Positions 13,168 to 29,420 of a stretch of 64,000 nt of DNA are shown here, in pieces. Under the pieces are notes generated by a model. That model saw only the letters and a list, made by a program, of their open reading frames with translations. It ran no database searches and was not told the DNA's origin. Origin of the DNA: Circinella minor (Eukaryota; Mucoromycota; Mucoromycetes; Mucorales; Lichtheimiaceae); the NCBI GenBank assembly GCA_016758965.1, contig JAEPRB010000164.1:27523-91522 (forward strand), given 5' to 3'. The position numbers and the translations under genes are program-made. Position 1 is the stretch's first letter; every line of letters begins with the position of its first letter.

Positions 13168-13907
13168 ATTCTTTTTCTGTCAAGTAGAAGAAGAGATAGG
13201 ATGTTAAGTGATAGTTCTTGTCGCGGTTATTATTAACGTTATTATTTATTATGATATTGTAATTGTCGCGTCTCAAGGTTAAAGGAGGGAAAAAAATAAT
13301 TTTCGATTTGATGTCAATAATAGGGGAAATATATAAAGAATTAACATTTCGCGGTAGTTTAAAAAAAGACCATCCAATTAGCATCAGCCAGAATGTTTGT
13401 GCATAATGGAAGAATGAGTTATCCGGCATTTTAGTTCCTTATTCCGTGAAAAATATCTTTAGAGAAAAAAAGAGAGTGAGGTAATTAATGGACATGTTTG
13501 GTAGTTAAAAATACTTTCGGTGTAGTGAAATATAGTTAACAAAATAAATGCTTCATAAGATTTTTCTTACGCTTAAAAATATTCTTCTTTTTGTTGTTGT
13601 CGTTTTGGTGATAGTAGTACTTGATTCATTTTGTTGTTAGTAAGAATCAAGAACTCCTGAGATAAAAAAACGGAGTCCCAGCAGCTGTAAAAAAAAATAG
13701 TTTACTGGAAGCCTCTTGGGTTGTTATAACTTGCGTGTACCATTTTTGAATAAAATATGTGTAATTGTAAACCTATTTTTCATTAAAATTAAAATTCAAT
13801 ACTTATTGGTGTGTATATATAATTTTAAGGGACACAGTGTACTTGTGCTTTATTGGTTCGTCGGAAGCATTGAGAACCGGTTGTCTAATCCGATCTTTTC
13901 TTTTACC

Positions 13908-13922
13908 CATAATCCGGAAAAT
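13908..13922. repeat. Dispersed motif ATAATCCGGAAAATA, copy A
   Basis: The 15-base sequence is identical at 59571-59585, and both copies follow a similar context (TTGTCTA, then ATCC, then a T-rich run). It may be the end of a decayed transposon family; no full element was delimited. Confidence 0.3.
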
Positions 13923-15667
13923 ATGCCCGACATCTGTTATAAAGCGTAATTCACTACACCAACAGTTTTTTAGAAGTTGATAAAAAACCCTGGAACCTGT
14001 CACTGCATGGTCTTTCATGGACTACAATAATAGCTTTTTTGTAAAGCTCTATATATTTGTGCAGCTTCATGTAGCTTTAGGAATAAAAGATAAGCTTAAT
14101 ACCTGTATTGTTTATCAACGTGTATAGTATACCAAAACAGCTTTCCCTTGCTATCACTATCGCCAATACTAACCATTTTTATTGAGTCTTTTATAATTAA
14201 TATGATCACAGCTTAATGTGACCTCTCTTATATATATATATATGGAATCCTTGATTAAATAAAAAGACTAAAGAATTAATAGAGAAGCTTTCACCAGGAA
14301 TAGTTATACCTTTTGGCACCTAAGCATGATTACGCAAAGAAATATTTAAATCTATTTTCATGTATTTTATTTATTTTCATTGTGTTTAAAATATGCTCAA
14401 AAGGTACGAATATCAACATTTCATGTCTTGCCACGGTGCTCCATAGTATTATGAACAATCATTGCGTCCCTTAGAAATTGACGATTTTATAAATATAGAT
14501 TTTCATATAGTATATCTTTATACATATCTTGCAACGAACATCTTTGTTTTCACAAAATCATAAACTTTAATTAATTGATTTTCATTATTCTACACGTGTA
14601 AAATAAATATTTTTATGAATATTCTAGTACTTCATTTTTCGTTTGTCGTGGAGATATAGAAAAATAACGTTTTCCAGAAAAACTTAATTGTAACTACAAA
14701 AAGACTTGCGAGCTAACATCCTCATAAATTTAGTATGTATCCAACCAACTATTTATCTCCATATAAACTTGCAAACTATGTAAGGTTCATGTTGATTTTG
14801 TTACCTTTACTAGTTAATCTTTCATAAAAAATATAGTTTAACTACTATCTTCTTGAGTCAGCTCAGCATGACAAGACTCATCTGTTTAAATGTATATTTT
14901 GGCAAATAAATGATATGTATATTAATTCATTTGTGGGCATGAGCTGCTTAGTATTAATTAAGTAGTAAAGGGAATATGTTCATATTTCAATTCCATTTTC
15001 GCATAAAGCGTTGCAAACTTGAATTTCATTTACCAAAAATCGCGATACACTAAATAGTAACGGATAGTCCATTTATTGGTATTTGATTATTTAAAAAAGA
15101 ATAAAGATACGTAAAAACAATAAAAAAGTAGATACTGATGATAGTCATGGAGAATTAAATAAAGTATTCTTTACAATGACATTAGCAACAACGTGAGTAC
15201 TTATACTTTTTTTTATTACTCTATTAGATAATACGTACGAATTTTATAGTTAGCTACTTTATGTGTATCATGAATGATAAAATTGAATACATAACCGTAA
15301 TAAATATTTTAAGAACGCTTGTTAATTGATATTAATCAAATATATCTTGAGCTAAACCACGAATAAATAAAATGATTTGCTCGTTCTACGATTTCTTTAG
15401 AGGATGGCTATGCCACGAAGTCTTAAATAGTTTTGATGTTTTTTTTTTTAAAATATATATATATATGTCTTTTGTTAAGGGTTGAGGCTAAATATAGTAT
15501 TAGTAGCAAAGAAAAAGACTCTTAAGATGCAAAGAGAAAACTAAAGCAGAAGAAAAAAAATACTCAAATGTACGACGCAGTCGAAGTCCCAGAGTTAGTT
15601 TACACATTATAGGAAATAGGAGCAATAATAAATTACCATATTATATTATATTGACAACTAGTTACTG

Positions 15668-15672
<5 letters not shown>

Positions 15673-15703
<31 letters not shown>
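15673..15703. repeat. (AT)n microsatellite
   Basis: About 31 bases of uninterrupted alternating A/T in intergenic DNA. Confidence 0.9.
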
Positions 15704-15706
<3 letters not shown>

Positions 15707-16014
15707 GATTGTATATATCTATCAAAACTGGTTTTTCACGCGTATAGTATATAATGGTTTTAGAAGAATGTTTATCGTTCTGAGCAAACCATTGGAAAGA
15801 GAAACATACGTATTTAATTTGGTTGTACAAAAAAATTAATGCAAAAGGGAAAAAATATAAAGTTTTATTTTAGGTATATACTAGTAACTAGTGGTGCAAT
15901 TTATTGATATATGCTTTTGAATATCATGTTATATATATTAGTAGAGATCTTATTTATGATCAAATGGTCATTATTGTACATTTTTTTTTCTTTTATAATT
16001 TTTTTTCTTGGTTC

Positions 16015-18397
16015 TTAATATCTACGTTTGAAGTTCACTTTCATTTCGTCAAGAGAAACCATAGCAAAAACAACACCACGTTTTTGAATATGTTCCTTGT
16101 GTAATGAGTCTTCAGGAAGTGTAAAAGTATATTTACGTACTATTTTCAAAAAAAAGAAAGTGGTGGAAGTGTATAAGTACGTAGAAGTAGAACAGAAAAA
16201 ATAAGTTCGCGTATTATAGAATGGAAAATAGTGATGACAATAGCAATTTTGAACCAAAACACACACACACACAGAAACAGTTATACGTACAAAGCATCGA
16301 TAGCACAACCCGTTGCTGTACCATGCTAAAGTTCATTCCAATACATTGGCGTCCACCATTACTAAAAGCAAACCAAGGATATCCAGATGTTGAATGACTA
16401 TCCGCTTCACCACCAGGAGCAAATCGATCTGGGTTGAATGTTTCTGGCTCCTTCCAATACTTTGGGTTACGATGTAAATTATAAATATCTACATCGATCA
16501 ATGTTCCTTTTGGAATAAAAGTACCATTTAGTTCAACATCTTCAACTGCGACACGTGAAGGTGTTGTACATAATGGATTATGAATACGTAAAGTTTCTTT
16601 TATCACTTGATTGAGATAGGTCATTTGTTTGGTTTGTTCGATGGTCGGTGTAATATTTTCAGAACTGTCTCCCAAGATATTAATTATTTCTTGTCTTGCC
16701 TTTTCTTGAATGTCCTATATTATTATAATAATACGTATGAGTTTGAAATTGTTAGAAATATGGTTTATTTCTTCTTGTAGTGTTGTGTATTATTATATTA
16801 CTTACAGGGTTTTTCGCAAATTCGCAAATAGCACACGAAAGTGCAAAAGCGGTTGTATCATGGCCTGTATAGTAATGTTAATGTAAACTTGTTAGTTATC
16901 AGCAAAGAATAAATTACATTATACGAGATATATTCTTTGTCCTTACCAGCCAAGAAAAAGATACATAAATTACTCTATAATAAATATAAAATGACATGAG
17001 TGAAAATAAAAAAAAAATACTTTTTTTTTTCTTTGAATGTTACCTTTAATTCCTCATCAGACATAATAGCACCATCTTCTTCATTCATTTCACTTTCAAT
17101 CATTAAAGTCAATAAATCCTTTTCATTATTATCTCCTTCCATTTGCTTATTTCGTCGTTCTTGAATAATTTGTCGTTTGTGAAGAATAATTTTATCCAAC
17201 ATGCTCAAAAAGTTAGTCAGACTTTGATGAGCTTCTTGTCTTTTGGGGAACCAATGGAGCAATTTTGTATCAAGGATGGGAAATAGAATATAAATAGGTT
17301 TTATCATACCCTCTTTGACTTGATTATACCCATTTACCCATTCATTGTGTTCATCAATCAAAGCATTGAAATTGAAACCTATATCATTTTGTATATTATT
17401 AAGTTTATCTCGTATAAAAAAAAATGAAGATTTGTATAACTATATTGGTTCATTATTATTACCAAAACCAGCAGTGCCAATCGCATCAAGAGTAAGTCGA
17501 GTAAATAAATCTGTTACATCCACAGGCCCTTCATCAATTACTTTAAACATCGTTTGGGTCAAGTTTCCAAATACTTTTACCGGGAGTGCACGATGGAAGG
17601 CTGGGTTGGCAATCTTTATAAATATTAATGGCAATAATACAGAGTCAACTATTTAGAAAACAATCCGGATTGACTAGGGAGGGAATAGGGTTAAAAAAGA
17701 ATGCTTTTTTTCTCATTTTTACCTTGCGATGACGCTTCCAATCTGGGCCACTTAAAAATACAATATTGGGCCCACCAACGTAACGCTCAATCAAAGTACC
17801 TTTTACACCATTCGTAGACTCAGACTTTGGAAATAGATCTATGCATGTATAGATCATAATATAGTGTTAACCAGATTGCCTCTTTTTTTCTTCATTTTCT
17901 TCTTACCTGGTTTCATCACCATTTGCTTTGCAGCAACAGGATCTGTGATATCCACAATCCAACCTTGCGCACTAAATCTCTATTATTGTTGTTATAGTAA
18001 CAAAAACAGCGTTTCGTTACTATGATTGAGTTACCATTGTTTCCCAATCCCTCATTTTCTAGAAACTTACTGTAAATATACCCGGACTATCGTCACGCAC
18101 AGGTTCAATAACTTCGCGTGCATAATCGTGAACTAGACCATTATTAAAATAATACTTAATCGCAGTAAAATAATCACATTGTTTCATGTGTTGTAAATGG
18201 ATTGGTGCTCTAATGATTTTGTTATAAAGACGATAAGTCAAAAATCCCAAAGCAGCTGCTGTACCCAAAGGTATTAAGGAGTCCTTGTGGCGCTCTACTT
18301 GTGGCAAAAAGTATGTGGCGTAAGCTTCAGTTATTTTTTCTACCGCAGGATTGGTAGAATTGCTAACTTGTTGAACAAGTGTAGATATCAGTGGCAT
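16015..18397 (-). CDS. Cytochrome P450 monooxygenase
   Basis: Nine exons: 18397-18071, 17979-17907, 17838-17723, 17613-17463, 17378-17044, 16974-16947, 16864-16806, 16714-16291 and 16139-16015, joining to 545 residues. Microsomal haem-thiolate enzyme that would hydroxylate a lipid, secondary metabolite or xenobiotic with electrons from NADPH-P450 reductase. An N-terminal membrane anchor (about residues 40-58, LIPLGTAAALGFLTYRLY) is present. The I-helix oxygen-activation motif AGHDTT lies at about 343-348, the K-helix ETLR at 403-406, a PERF-equivalent FNPDRF at about 457-462, and the haem motif FSNGGRQCIG has its ligand Cys at about 487. All catalytic landmarks are intact. The 28-nt exon 6 ends inside the I-helix glycine codon. 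CYP family cannot be fixed by eye; Mucoralean families such as CYP509 are candidates. No reductase or pathway partner is adjacent. Confidence 0.92.
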
Positions 18398-19281
18398 GGT
18401 ATAATAATGTTATAAAAGAAGAAGAAAGGTGAAGAAATAACAAAAAAAAAAAAAAAAGAAGAAGAAAACAATTGTCGTATTATCTATCCATTAGACACCG
18501 TTTCTTTTTTTAAAAAAAATCTAAGATGTTTAAATTTCCATATAAAAGTTAAAAATAAAAAATTTAACCGTTTCGTTGGACACCGTTATTCCATTTGGTT
18601 TTTGGTAATGGAATACAAAGACTCAAGGTGTCACCTTTTTTCTTCTTCTTCTTTTTATGCTTAACTGATCCGCGGCGCTTCCGATTTCCCCTTATAAAAA
18701 AATTTGTTAGTAAATCCCAAGCTTTAACACCGCAACAGCTCTCTTTTTCTTTAAACTATATATAATTATTCTGCTGATTTGTGCATCAATTCCAAGAAAA
18801 TATTTTTAAAGCTTTAAAATTATCTAATTTCCTGTAGGAAAAAATTAGCAGCAATACTTTTGTGTTTTTTTATCAATATAAGCTATACTCTTCTATACTA
18901 TAACAATAGTGCATCGCTTGATAAAACAAAATTTTAACGAACATGCTAATAATAGAGTGAATATCCATAATTTTTAAAAAAATATGTACGGGTTTACTAC
19001 AAAATAACAATCGATGACAACTAGCATTTGTGAACCCTAGAAAAAGTTCTTTCTTTTACTTTATGGAGTGACAGTCTAAATTACCGTGTAACACTTGATA
19101 AAGTCGAAAACTTCAAAATTACCGTATCACTTCAAAATCAAAACATCAGTGTTCTTGTTATCTTTCCTTGTTAAATAAGCTTTATATACTTACATACTAG
19201 ATCATTTTCCCATTTATTACAAAGTATCGGATTACATTCTTTTTTTCATACATATTTGTTTACAATACGCACGTTCTTCCA

Positions 19282-19312
<31 letters not shown>

Positions 19313-19810
19313 GCACACTATTATCACAACATTTTTGTGGTATTTTTCTACTCAGATAATCCTCTGTGGCACATTTATAAATAAATCGGCATTACCATAA
19401 TTTTGAAATAAACCAGGAAAAAGCGACATTATTGATGAACATGCTTATTTATATTTTACTTCGTTATTATTATTATTATTATTATTGTAATAATTATCGT
19501 ATTATACTTTGCTTAATAAAAGTACGAGCAATTTATATGAATCGGTTTATAGTTATATGATTTGTTGAAAATAGAATATTGGATTGTATGTATATTTTAG
19601 GTTTGTGCAGGGTGATATCAGTTTTGTAGCACATTATAATGCTTAGTATTAGTAGTACAAATTGGAGAGCAGTGTTAACATGTAACAGAAATATGTTTGT
19701 GTTGCATAACTGTATTTTTATAATACTAATGATTTCTATACTCTCCTTTTTACAACAAATTATCCAATCACCCACGCTAGTAATACTTGTTCTAGATCTT
19801 TATCAATCAA
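18398..19810. other. Intergenic, P450 promoter side and TDP1 3' flank
   Basis: Holds the P450 upstream region and the TDP1 3' end, both on the minus strand. Contains A and T runs and a T19-A9 block at 19285-19312. The frames at 19533-19881 overlap each other on opposite strands and have no domain. No gene seen. Confidence 0.55.
19285..19312. repeat. T(n)A(n) homopolymer palindrome
   Basis: About 19 T followed directly by about 9 A. Similar blocks occur at 34749-34771 and 61170-61187, all in gene-free DNA. Confidence 0.8.
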
Positions 19811-22484
19811 TCAGTCAAAAAGGTCAGAAGCAGCATCGGTACCAAAAAGTTGAACGCATGCATCACGAGAATATTGCCTAGTATAACATTTATCTTGTGC
19901 TCTATATGCTTCAACAGGTAAATCATAGGGTAAACGAATCGGAACGATTCCTGTTATTCGATCTTCGTCACCATCTTCATTAGTTGTTGTCATACTATTA
20001 TTACTAAGAGTAATTGGCATTGGTTTTGGATTATGTACTGTAGCTGCCAATAATTGAATATCAGTGTACTCTGGGGTCTATTAATAGATAATAATAAGTT
20101 GTTCTTAGAATCTTTTTTTTTTTTTAAAGAAAAAAGAAAAATCTTACCTCGAATAAACTAGGACAGAGAAATACACCAAGTTCAAAACTTTTTATATGTA
20201 ATTGTGTATTACCTTTTTGAAATTCTCCCCATGCTGCTCGGCTTAAATTCGCTGAAGTCAATAAATGCCAGGCAATACTATTAAATCCATAAACTCGAGT
20301 ATAAGTTTTGATATGAGGCATGATTTTTTGGCGACCTGATTCAGTGCTAATCCATTTACAAAGATGTGTATCGAGCCAATTTTTGCTTTGTTCATAAACA
20401 CCTAATTGAAAAAAAAAAAATGGTATCCGTATAAATATAAAATATAGCAAGAATAATATATATTTCTTCTTTCTTTTTGGGATATTATACTAATAACTAT
20501 GTTATTTACCTTTTTCAAGACGTAAAAACCCTGCACTTGAAATAATACCAGAATGGCTATATATACCAATCCAGGTACAAAAGGGAAGATGTATTTTATC
20601 AGTATGATTATAAACTGTTATTCATATCTGGTAGTTTGTGAGTAAATATTACCTTTGACATACTTCATCCACTGTTGGATACATAAATTTAATTTCAGGC
20701 ATTTTAGCTTTAGATGCGTTAATTGCTTCAGACATACATCGTGTAAAATCTCTTTGGAACCACTGACCCCGTAAACTCCCAACACTAGAGCACTATTCAA
20801 ATTATACCACTCATTAAAACTTATAATAAAAATCATGTTATATACTGATAAAGTTATTTCTTTTCTTATCTTACCTGTGCAATGATTGTTGATCCATCCT
20901 TCACACAGTCTTGATCCAATGATACGTGTGTTCTTAATACGTTTGCCAATTTTTGTAATCCCCATAACTCCATAGCAGCGCCTTTATGATACCCAGGAAC
21001 GGATCCAATTAGAATACCCTTGTAATAGTATCATACATTAATTAAATTTTACAGAAATTATTCAGGTAACAAGTGAAAATGATGTAATTTTACCTTACAA
21101 GCTGACCAATCATAAAGTCTTACTAGAGCTCGAATTTCACGTAAGCTTGTATTATAGGCATTCATATAATTGACAAGATCACGTTCGAAACGAGAACCAT
21201 ATTCTGATCCAACAACCCCTCCTTGATTTTTTGTTGGTTTATTTGGTTTCAAAGGACAGTAAGGAGTTTGATAGATACCTTGCGTCATTGTTCTTAAAAA
21301 AAGAAGTTCATGTTAAAAATAAGCATTTAATGAGCCATGAGTAAAAAAGTTTTGTATGGTATATATATATATAACTTACTCCCAATCAGCCTGACATAAA
21401 TTTGCAGTACACACTACCATACGAACGGATTGAATGCCTTTTTTATTAAAGAATAATAACATCGCCTATAATTGAAGCAATCAAGACTGTTAAGATAAAA
21501 GAACCCGACATATTGATTTTGTTCTAATTTGGTAACCAACCTTGGTATGATGGGTTCCTAATTATAATAATATACAAATGAAGTGAGTTGATAAACATTA
21601 TCTAGCCTTTTTTATTATTATTATATGTATTTATAATAGGGGGGTTTGGTGAAAAATAATAATAGTACATACCATACTTATCACTGATATAAGGAGCAAT
21701 TAATTGAACATTAGGCCAATTTTTAGCTTCATTCTATTGTATATAAATTCACTTAATATTGCTATAATACCAATAGTATATAGGATGATAAAAAATTGAT
21801 ATATATATATATATATATATATAATCATCCGTATTATTTACCTGAATAGCTCGTTTTGATTCATCAAATCGATGTCCATGAATAACTGTAATAGGAATTT
21901 TTGATCGAACTTTTGGATGAATATTCTCCATAAGGTATTCCAGATCAACAGTAAAATTAAATTGTACAATACGTTCAAGATCATCCTATAGAAATTGAGT
22001 GTATACGTGTCTATAAGCCTTTTTTTTAAACAATCTATTATAGTTATTATTATTACCTACATGATATAATAAATCGGGCAGTCGAACTATTATAAAAAAC
22101 AAAAGATGATATAAAATCAATATCAATATCAATCCATGTATGTTGTCAATGTTATCTTTGCTTCTTATATATTTAATTGTATGCTTTACCACAACCAAAA
22201 TTTTCTTCTTCTGACACGCCTTCCGACGCTAATAACTGGGTGCAAGATTCTAAATATTCAATCTTGGGTTTGTGTTGTTCTTCTTGATCATGATCTGTCT
22301 TTTGTCTTTTGTTGTTATTGTTGTTATTGTTGTTATCCTATATTGGTAATGGAATTCACATTTTATATATAACAATTATTATTGGTGTGATTTGTATTAC
22401 AGTAAATGTGAAATGGAGAATGTATCTATTTACAAGATTTAAATCTTGATTATCGTCTTCTGGTCGTGGTCGTGAAGAACTCAT
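19811..22484 (-). CDS. TDP1: Tyrosyl-DNA phosphodiesterase 1
   Basis: Thirteen exons joining to 527 residues, from ATG at 22484 (MSSSRPRPEDDNQDLNL) to the stop at 19811. Exons: 22484-22434, 22337-22190, 22086-22061, 21985-21842, 21733-21673, 21557-21541, 21465-21380, 21292-21094, 21018-20875, 20792-20653, 20556-20510, 20401-20148, 20077-19811. The enzyme removes stalled topoisomerase I and other 3' adducts from DNA, a nuclear single-strand break repair step. It belongs to the phospholipase D superfamily. Both catalytic HKN motifs are present: GTHHTK (His147, Lys149) and PHIKTY (His384, Lys386) with Asn406 in LLTSANLSRAAWG. The family landmarks VVCTANLCQADWE and TQGIYQTP are also seen. The N-terminus is short, Asn/Asp/Lys-rich and probably disordered, as in other TDP1 proteins. 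The first catalytic motif is carried by a 17-nt exon. Confidence 0.95.
21541..21557 (-). other. TDP1: 17-nt microexon encoding the first TDP1 catalytic motif
   Basis: Acceptor TTAG at 21561-21558 and donor GTTGGT at 21540-21535 bound 17 bases. Joined in phase 1, they read G-T-H-H-T-K between DKY and AMLLFF, exactly the expected motif. Skipping this exon would both delete the His-x-Lys and shift the frame. Confidence 0.85.
21799..21823. repeat. (AT)n tract in a TDP1 intron
   Basis: Alternating A/T for about 25 bases inside the intron between exons 4 and 5 of TDP1. Confidence 0.9.
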
Positions 22485-22792
22485 GACTTGTGTTACAAAA
22501 AGAAAAGAAAAAGTGATTTTTTAAAGCATAATAATATAGTTAGGCTGCGGTGTTGTTTGTTTCTTTATTTTTTGATGCCAAATGGATGATCACTTTTAGA
22601 AATGTTCCTCGTAAATAATATCTAGCAATTGAGGAGAAACAAAAATAAAAGAAGGTATTTTATAATAAGCTAATGATGATGATGATAATGACGATAAAGA
22701 AGAAGAACGGAATAGATGATTACAATAGATACAAGTATCATAATGTATATTATTAATAATGATTATTATTACGCATTGTTATTATTATTACA
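22485..22792. other. Short spacer between TDP1 start and BAR-SH3 stop
   Basis: About 300 bases upstream of TDP1 on the minus strand, AT-rich with a short (GAT)n-like run around 22674-22692. It must hold the TDP1 promoter and the BAR-SH3 polyadenylation region. Nothing else seen. Confidence 0.5.
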
Positions 22793-24960
22793 CTATATTT
22801 GTGAAGTATTATTTGTGTCATTGGGTATCGCATCAACACTAGCATTATTATCTGGTTTTGGTGATGTCACTGTAGTTGTCGTATTCTGTGGTTGTGGTTG
22901 TGGTTGAGCTTCTTGTTTTTCATTTTGTAATTCTTTTCCTTGTTCTTCTTGTTCTTCAGATTTTAGTTCTGAATTTACCTTTGGAGTTCCTGTTTGAACC
23001 AACTTACAATCTTTTACAGGTAAAGGTGGGGGTGGGTGTAATTCCGGTGTTTCCAATTCAGTGGTATAATTTAACGGGAATATGCCACAATGTGTATGTC
23101 CTTGATCATCGTGTACTTCACCCAGCCACCATCCTTCATTAATTTCTTCCAACACCGTAATAATGTCACCTGCTTTAAATGGAAGATCCTCATCATGATC
23201 ACCAGGAAAGCTATAAAGTGCTCTTCGTAACAGTTTGGATGAAGCAATACTCCCAGATATTGCTATATATATAGCTTTTGTTAATATATCATGACTGCCT
23301 TCATCATCAATATAATCCTTCCGTTCTTCCCCTCATTGAAATGTATTAATAATAAGAAAAAAATAGCAAAAAAAAAAAAAAAAAAAAGTTACACTGTTTT
23401 CGTGAAGAAATATTAGCAGAAGATTCTCGTTTTTCAGGTGAAATAAAATCGGATTTGGAACTTCGTTGAGAAAGTGATCGACGGAAAGGGTTAGTACTAG
23501 AATTGTTATCATTATTAGCGGATGGAATAGTAGCTGCTGCAGTACTACTTTGATATGATGCTGATGATGCTGACGAAGCACCGGTACTTGTTGAACAAAA
23601 AGATCGACGATCGCCTGGATGTAAATATTGACTTTCGTTATTATTACTGTTATTATTTGAAATAGTAGAAGGACGTCGTAGATTATTGTCATCAATTTGA
23701 TTAGTTGTGCTCGTACCAATGGTAGATTGTTCAAATGCTGAATCTGCTGATTTTCGTTTCTTGTTACTGGGAGTTGTACTGGAATAACTTGCGCGGCCAT
23801 ATGAAGTAGATTTATTTGATTTGTTGTTATCTAAAAGGGATCCAGTATCTGTATTCTCTTCTTCTGCTCTTTCTTCTCCTTCTTCTTCTTCATATTCAGG
23901 CCCTTGTGGCCAATCCGATTTTACTTGCTGTAATAAATTTGCTGCCTTCAAAAAGCATCCAATTTGTAAATCCATATAATCATATAAAGCATCTCGATGT
24001 TTTTCCTATGGAATTTACGAATATTAGTAAAGTAAAACGGAGTGGCGGTACACGGGGTAGGATTGTTATCTGTTTTTGCTATTTAAACTATTAAATAATA
24101 TTTATAATGATAATAAGAATAATAATAATAGTTTTACCTTAAATTGTTCCAATTCAATCATTTTAGATAATAATTCCCGTTGAGTCTCCTCGAACTTCAT
24201 TTTGGATTGTTGTAATATTTGCTCAAGCTGCGGTTTTTCCTTTTTTGCCTTTTGTAATCGACCCAGATGAGCTGCATAATCCAATCGTCGTGTTTCAAGT
24301 TTTTTACGCAGTTCTACAATCTTGTGATAGCAGTGTCGACTCTCTTTTAATAATGTCAAATAATTTGTACCAAGTTGTATTGTCAGTTGATCGAAATACG
24401 TGGCGATATTACTTTCAGCTTCACCAAGATTCTGTAGTGCGGTGCCTTTATAACTATTGTATTAGTCATTTTTTTCTTTGTCTTCGTTATATATATATAT
24501 ATATATATATCTAAATATATACCTAAATATATACATATACAGTGATCTAATAAAGAACAAAGAACAACAAAAGGTTTTTCTTTTACCTAATTTAGGTGAG
24601 TACTCAATAATATCTTTTCCATGACAAGACCAAATATCACCAATGGCTTGCATGGGAGTATATTTCAATCTCGAGTCTTCTACCAAGTTTTTTGTTTTTG
24701 CAAGTTCCGCATGTGAGTGTTTGATGGTTTGATATAATGTTTCAAAACCAGCATGCCATTCATCAAGATGGTCTTCGAGCTCTTTAAGATCTTCTGTTTG
24801 TAAAGTAGTTGCTTTTGAAGTTCCTAATCGTTCTCCTGTCCACTATAAAATAACAGGAATATAAATATGTAGCTCTTTAGCGAAATAATTAAATAATTAT
24901 AATAATATTTTTTATATATATTAGTTTTACCTGTTTTAACCGAGTCAAGTTTTTCAGCAT
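22793..24960 (-). CDS. BAR-domain and SH3-domain adaptor (endophilin/Mug137-like)
   Basis: Five exons: 24960-24931, 24842-24587, 24445-24138, 24005-23393 and 23331-22793, joining to 581 residues. Such proteins bind curved membranes through a dimeric helical BAR domain and recruit dynamin-, actin- or phosphoinositide-related partners through SH3, in endocytosis or Golgi traffic. Residues 1 to about 225 are helical and charged (WTGERLGTSK, then long coiled segments, then KEKPQLEQILQQSKMKFEET), matching an N-BAR/BAR fold. A long acidic then Ser/Asn-rich disordered linker follows (about 240-400). The SH3 domain lies at about 438-493, with the signatures ALYSFPGDHDEDLPF, WWLGEV and GIFPLNY. The tail is Pro/Glu/Gln-rich. 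The start was chosen because a 30-nt first exon gives MLKNLTRLKQ directly before WTGERLG in phase. The exact subfamily is uncertain. Confidence 0.85.
24488..24510. repeat. (AT)n tract in a BAR-SH3 intron
   Basis: Alternating A/T run inside the second intron. Confidence 0.85.
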
Positions 24961-25562
24961 AATATATTGTACTACTGCTACTTTTTTTTTTCACCGAGAA
25001 TATAAAAAGAAAAGAAGAAAAAGGGAAAAAAGGAAGAGGGGAAGAAGAGAAAGAGAAAAGTAGCAGTTGAGTTTTTTTTTTACAACAGCGTGATAAGTAG
25101 TAGAATTTTGATACGACAATTCGAAAACAATAATGAAACAAGTAATATAATAATATAATAAACGCGTTATTTAGTCTCTTTTTTACATGTAGAGAAAAAA
25201 AGGGGTCGTTGAATATATTTAACAGTTTAACCTGGGGTTACCTTTCTTTTTTTTTCTTGAATATATAAAAAAGCCTTGTTCATTATGATAAAGGGTTTAT
25301 CTAATGATCAGATTCCAGTTATCATGAAAATGTATTGTTTTAACGAAAGTTGCATATCTTTTATTTGTTTCCATGACTTCCATCACATCTGGCATCATCA
25401 TCATGCCTGGTTTATTAATAGCGTGACCTTAAAAACCCAGCTGCCTGCGGATTACGCCTCTTTCGGTTTAACTTACAACAGAACTCCTCTCTTTTTTTTT
25501 TCCCTCTCTATACTCTTTTATTTTTTATTTTTTTACTGCCATTCCTTGAAAAAAAATAAAAT
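24961..25562. promoter_or_regulatory. Divergent promoter region, BAR-SH3 (minus) and V-ATPase subunit a (plus)
   Basis: The two start codons face away from each other across 602 bases, so both promoters must lie here or share elements. It holds pyrimidine-rich leaders on each strand (24970-25080 as read on the minus strand; 25490-25550 on the plus strand). The plus-strand frame at 25276-25632 overlaps the V-ATPase start in another frame and has no domain. Individual elements cannot be fixed by eye. Confidence 0.5.

Positions 25563-29420
<3,858 letters not shown>

Larger units (their letters stand above)
13168..16014. other. Intergenic, AT-rich, with possible repeat remnants
   Basis: About 2.8 kb between the start of MFS copy 2 and the end of the P450 gene. 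It contains an (AT)n tract (15673-15703), a non-low-complexity minus-strand frame at 13803-14018 (KDHAVTGSRVFYQLLKN...), and at 13908-13922 a 15-base motif that recurs at 59571-59585. No complete gene could be built. The 13803-14018 frame may be a remnant of a mobile element or dead gene, but no family was recognised. Confidence 0.5.
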
